Made by a program: the position numbers and the translations under genes. Positions 7,440 to 7,593 of a stretch of DNA of 7,593 nt are shown here, in pieces (positions within the stretch are counted from its first letter, which is position 1; every line of letters starts with the position of its first letter). The stretch lies in contig JBBTWG010000059.1 in NCBI GenBank assembly GCA_038062935.1, positions 1 through 7,593 on the forward strand, written 5' to 3'. A model generated the notes under the pieces. It searched no databases. It was not told the DNA's origin and was given only the letters and a program-made list of their open reading frames with translations. Origin of the DNA: JBBTWG01 sp038062935 (GTDB taxonomy: Bacteria; Patescibacteriota; Gracilibacteria; UBA1369; UBA12463).

Positions 7440-7491
7440 TGGTGAATTGCTATCGGTCATAACTCATCCGTTGGCTTTGATAGCGAGCTTT

Positions 7492-7519
7492 ATTATATGG
7501 ATGCGCGAAGGTTTGTCAA
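7492..7519 (-). promoter_or_regulatory. Sigma-70-type promoter of rpoB-ssb-rpoC
   Basis: On the minus strand, a perfect -35 box TTGACA (7519-7514) and a perfect -10 box TATAAT (7497-7492) are separated by 16 bp. An A/T tract, AAAAATTT (7531-7524), lies just upstream of the -35 box where an UP element would sit. Transcription should start near 7485, giving a leader of about 95 nt before the rpoB ATG at 7390. A strong constitutive housekeeping promoter fits an RNA polymerase operon. It also suggests that rpoB is transcribed on its own here, not only by read-through from an upstream ribosomal protein gene. Confidence 0.85.
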
Positions 7520-7560
7520 ATGGAAATTTTTGGGAGGGTGAGTGAAATTCCAATTTTGCG

Positions 7561-7590
7561 AAAAAGTGCTCCGGGCGCGACCCAAAGGAG
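7561..7590 (-). terminator. Possible intrinsic terminator of an upstream gene
   Basis: On the minus strand, CUCC (7590-7587) can pair with GGAG (7572-7569), and inside it GGG (7583-7581) pairs with CCC (7575-7573). The result is a 7-bp GC-rich stem with a UUU bulge and a 5-nt loop. After three more bases (CAC) comes a run of five U (7565-7561). This would end transcription of a same-strand gene lying just right of the window, before the rpoB promoter. The stem is short and bulged and the U run is short, so the call is weak. Confidence 0.35.
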
Positions 7591-7593
7591 GGT

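Noticed and set aside
7450..7467. A 6-codon upstream open frame (MSYDR) in the rpoB leader
   Set aside because: It is very short, has no ribosome binding site and no attenuator-like codon run. Chance occurrence is likely.
7465..7592. An open minus-strand frame of about 42 codons running in from the right edge to a TGA
   Set aside because: It runs through the promoter and the possible terminator, has no recognisable family features, and its length is compatible with chance.
1..7593. An alternative genetic code (TGA as glycine)
   Set aside because: No in-frame TGA occurs in rpoB, ssb or the visible rpoC, and conserved glycine positions use GGN codons.

Overview
The window holds part of one transcription unit, read entirely on the minus strand. 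In transcription order it contains a promoter and a leader of about 95 nt, rpoB (RNA polymerase beta subunit, complete), a small ssb gene (single-stranded DNA-binding protein, complete) and rpoC (RNA polymerase beta-prime subunit, cut by the left edge of the window). No plus-strand gene is supported. The long plus-strand open frames are antisense shadows of rpoB and rpoC.

The organism is bacterial. The features point towards a Candidate Phyla Radiation (Patescibacteria) lineage, perhaps a Peregrinibacteria/Gracilibacteria-like one; this is an inference, not a proof. The reasons are a RpoB with a Lys-rich N-terminal extension and a roughly 100-residue acidic C-terminal tail, a charged coiled-coil-like insert in RpoC, no Shine-Dalgarno motif before any of the three genes, and AGGATTT-type heptamer repeats in the short intergenic gaps. 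The genetic code looks standard: there is no in-frame TGA in about 7.3 kb of coding sequence, conserved glycines use GGN codons, and the two visible stops are TAG (rpoB) and TAA (ssb). This argues against the TGA=Gly code of Gracilibacteria and Absconditabacteria.

Layout from right to left. At 7561-7590 there is a possible terminator of an unseen upstream gene. At 7492-7519 there is a sigma-70-type promoter with perfect TTGACA and TATAAT boxes. The leader runs to 7391 and contains a hairpin at 7416-7439. rpoB occupies 7390-3617. A 47-bp gap follows, mostly made of five heptamer repeats. ssb occupies 3569-3132. A 48-bp gap follows with five more heptamers, including an 18-bp exact direct repeat of the first array. 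rpoC runs from 3083 to the left edge, giving 1027 codons; probably about 200 C-terminal residues are missing.

The most unusual point is the gene order rpoB-ssb-rpoC. In most bacteria rpoB and rpoC are direct neighbours, and in a few they are fused. Here an SSB gene lies between them, bracketed by matching telomere-like heptamer arrays as if the gene and its flanks had been inserted as a cassette. The SSB keeps the OB-fold but lacks the usual DDDIPF-like C-terminal tip. Co-transcription from the rpoB promoter would tie its synthesis to that of RNA polymerase.
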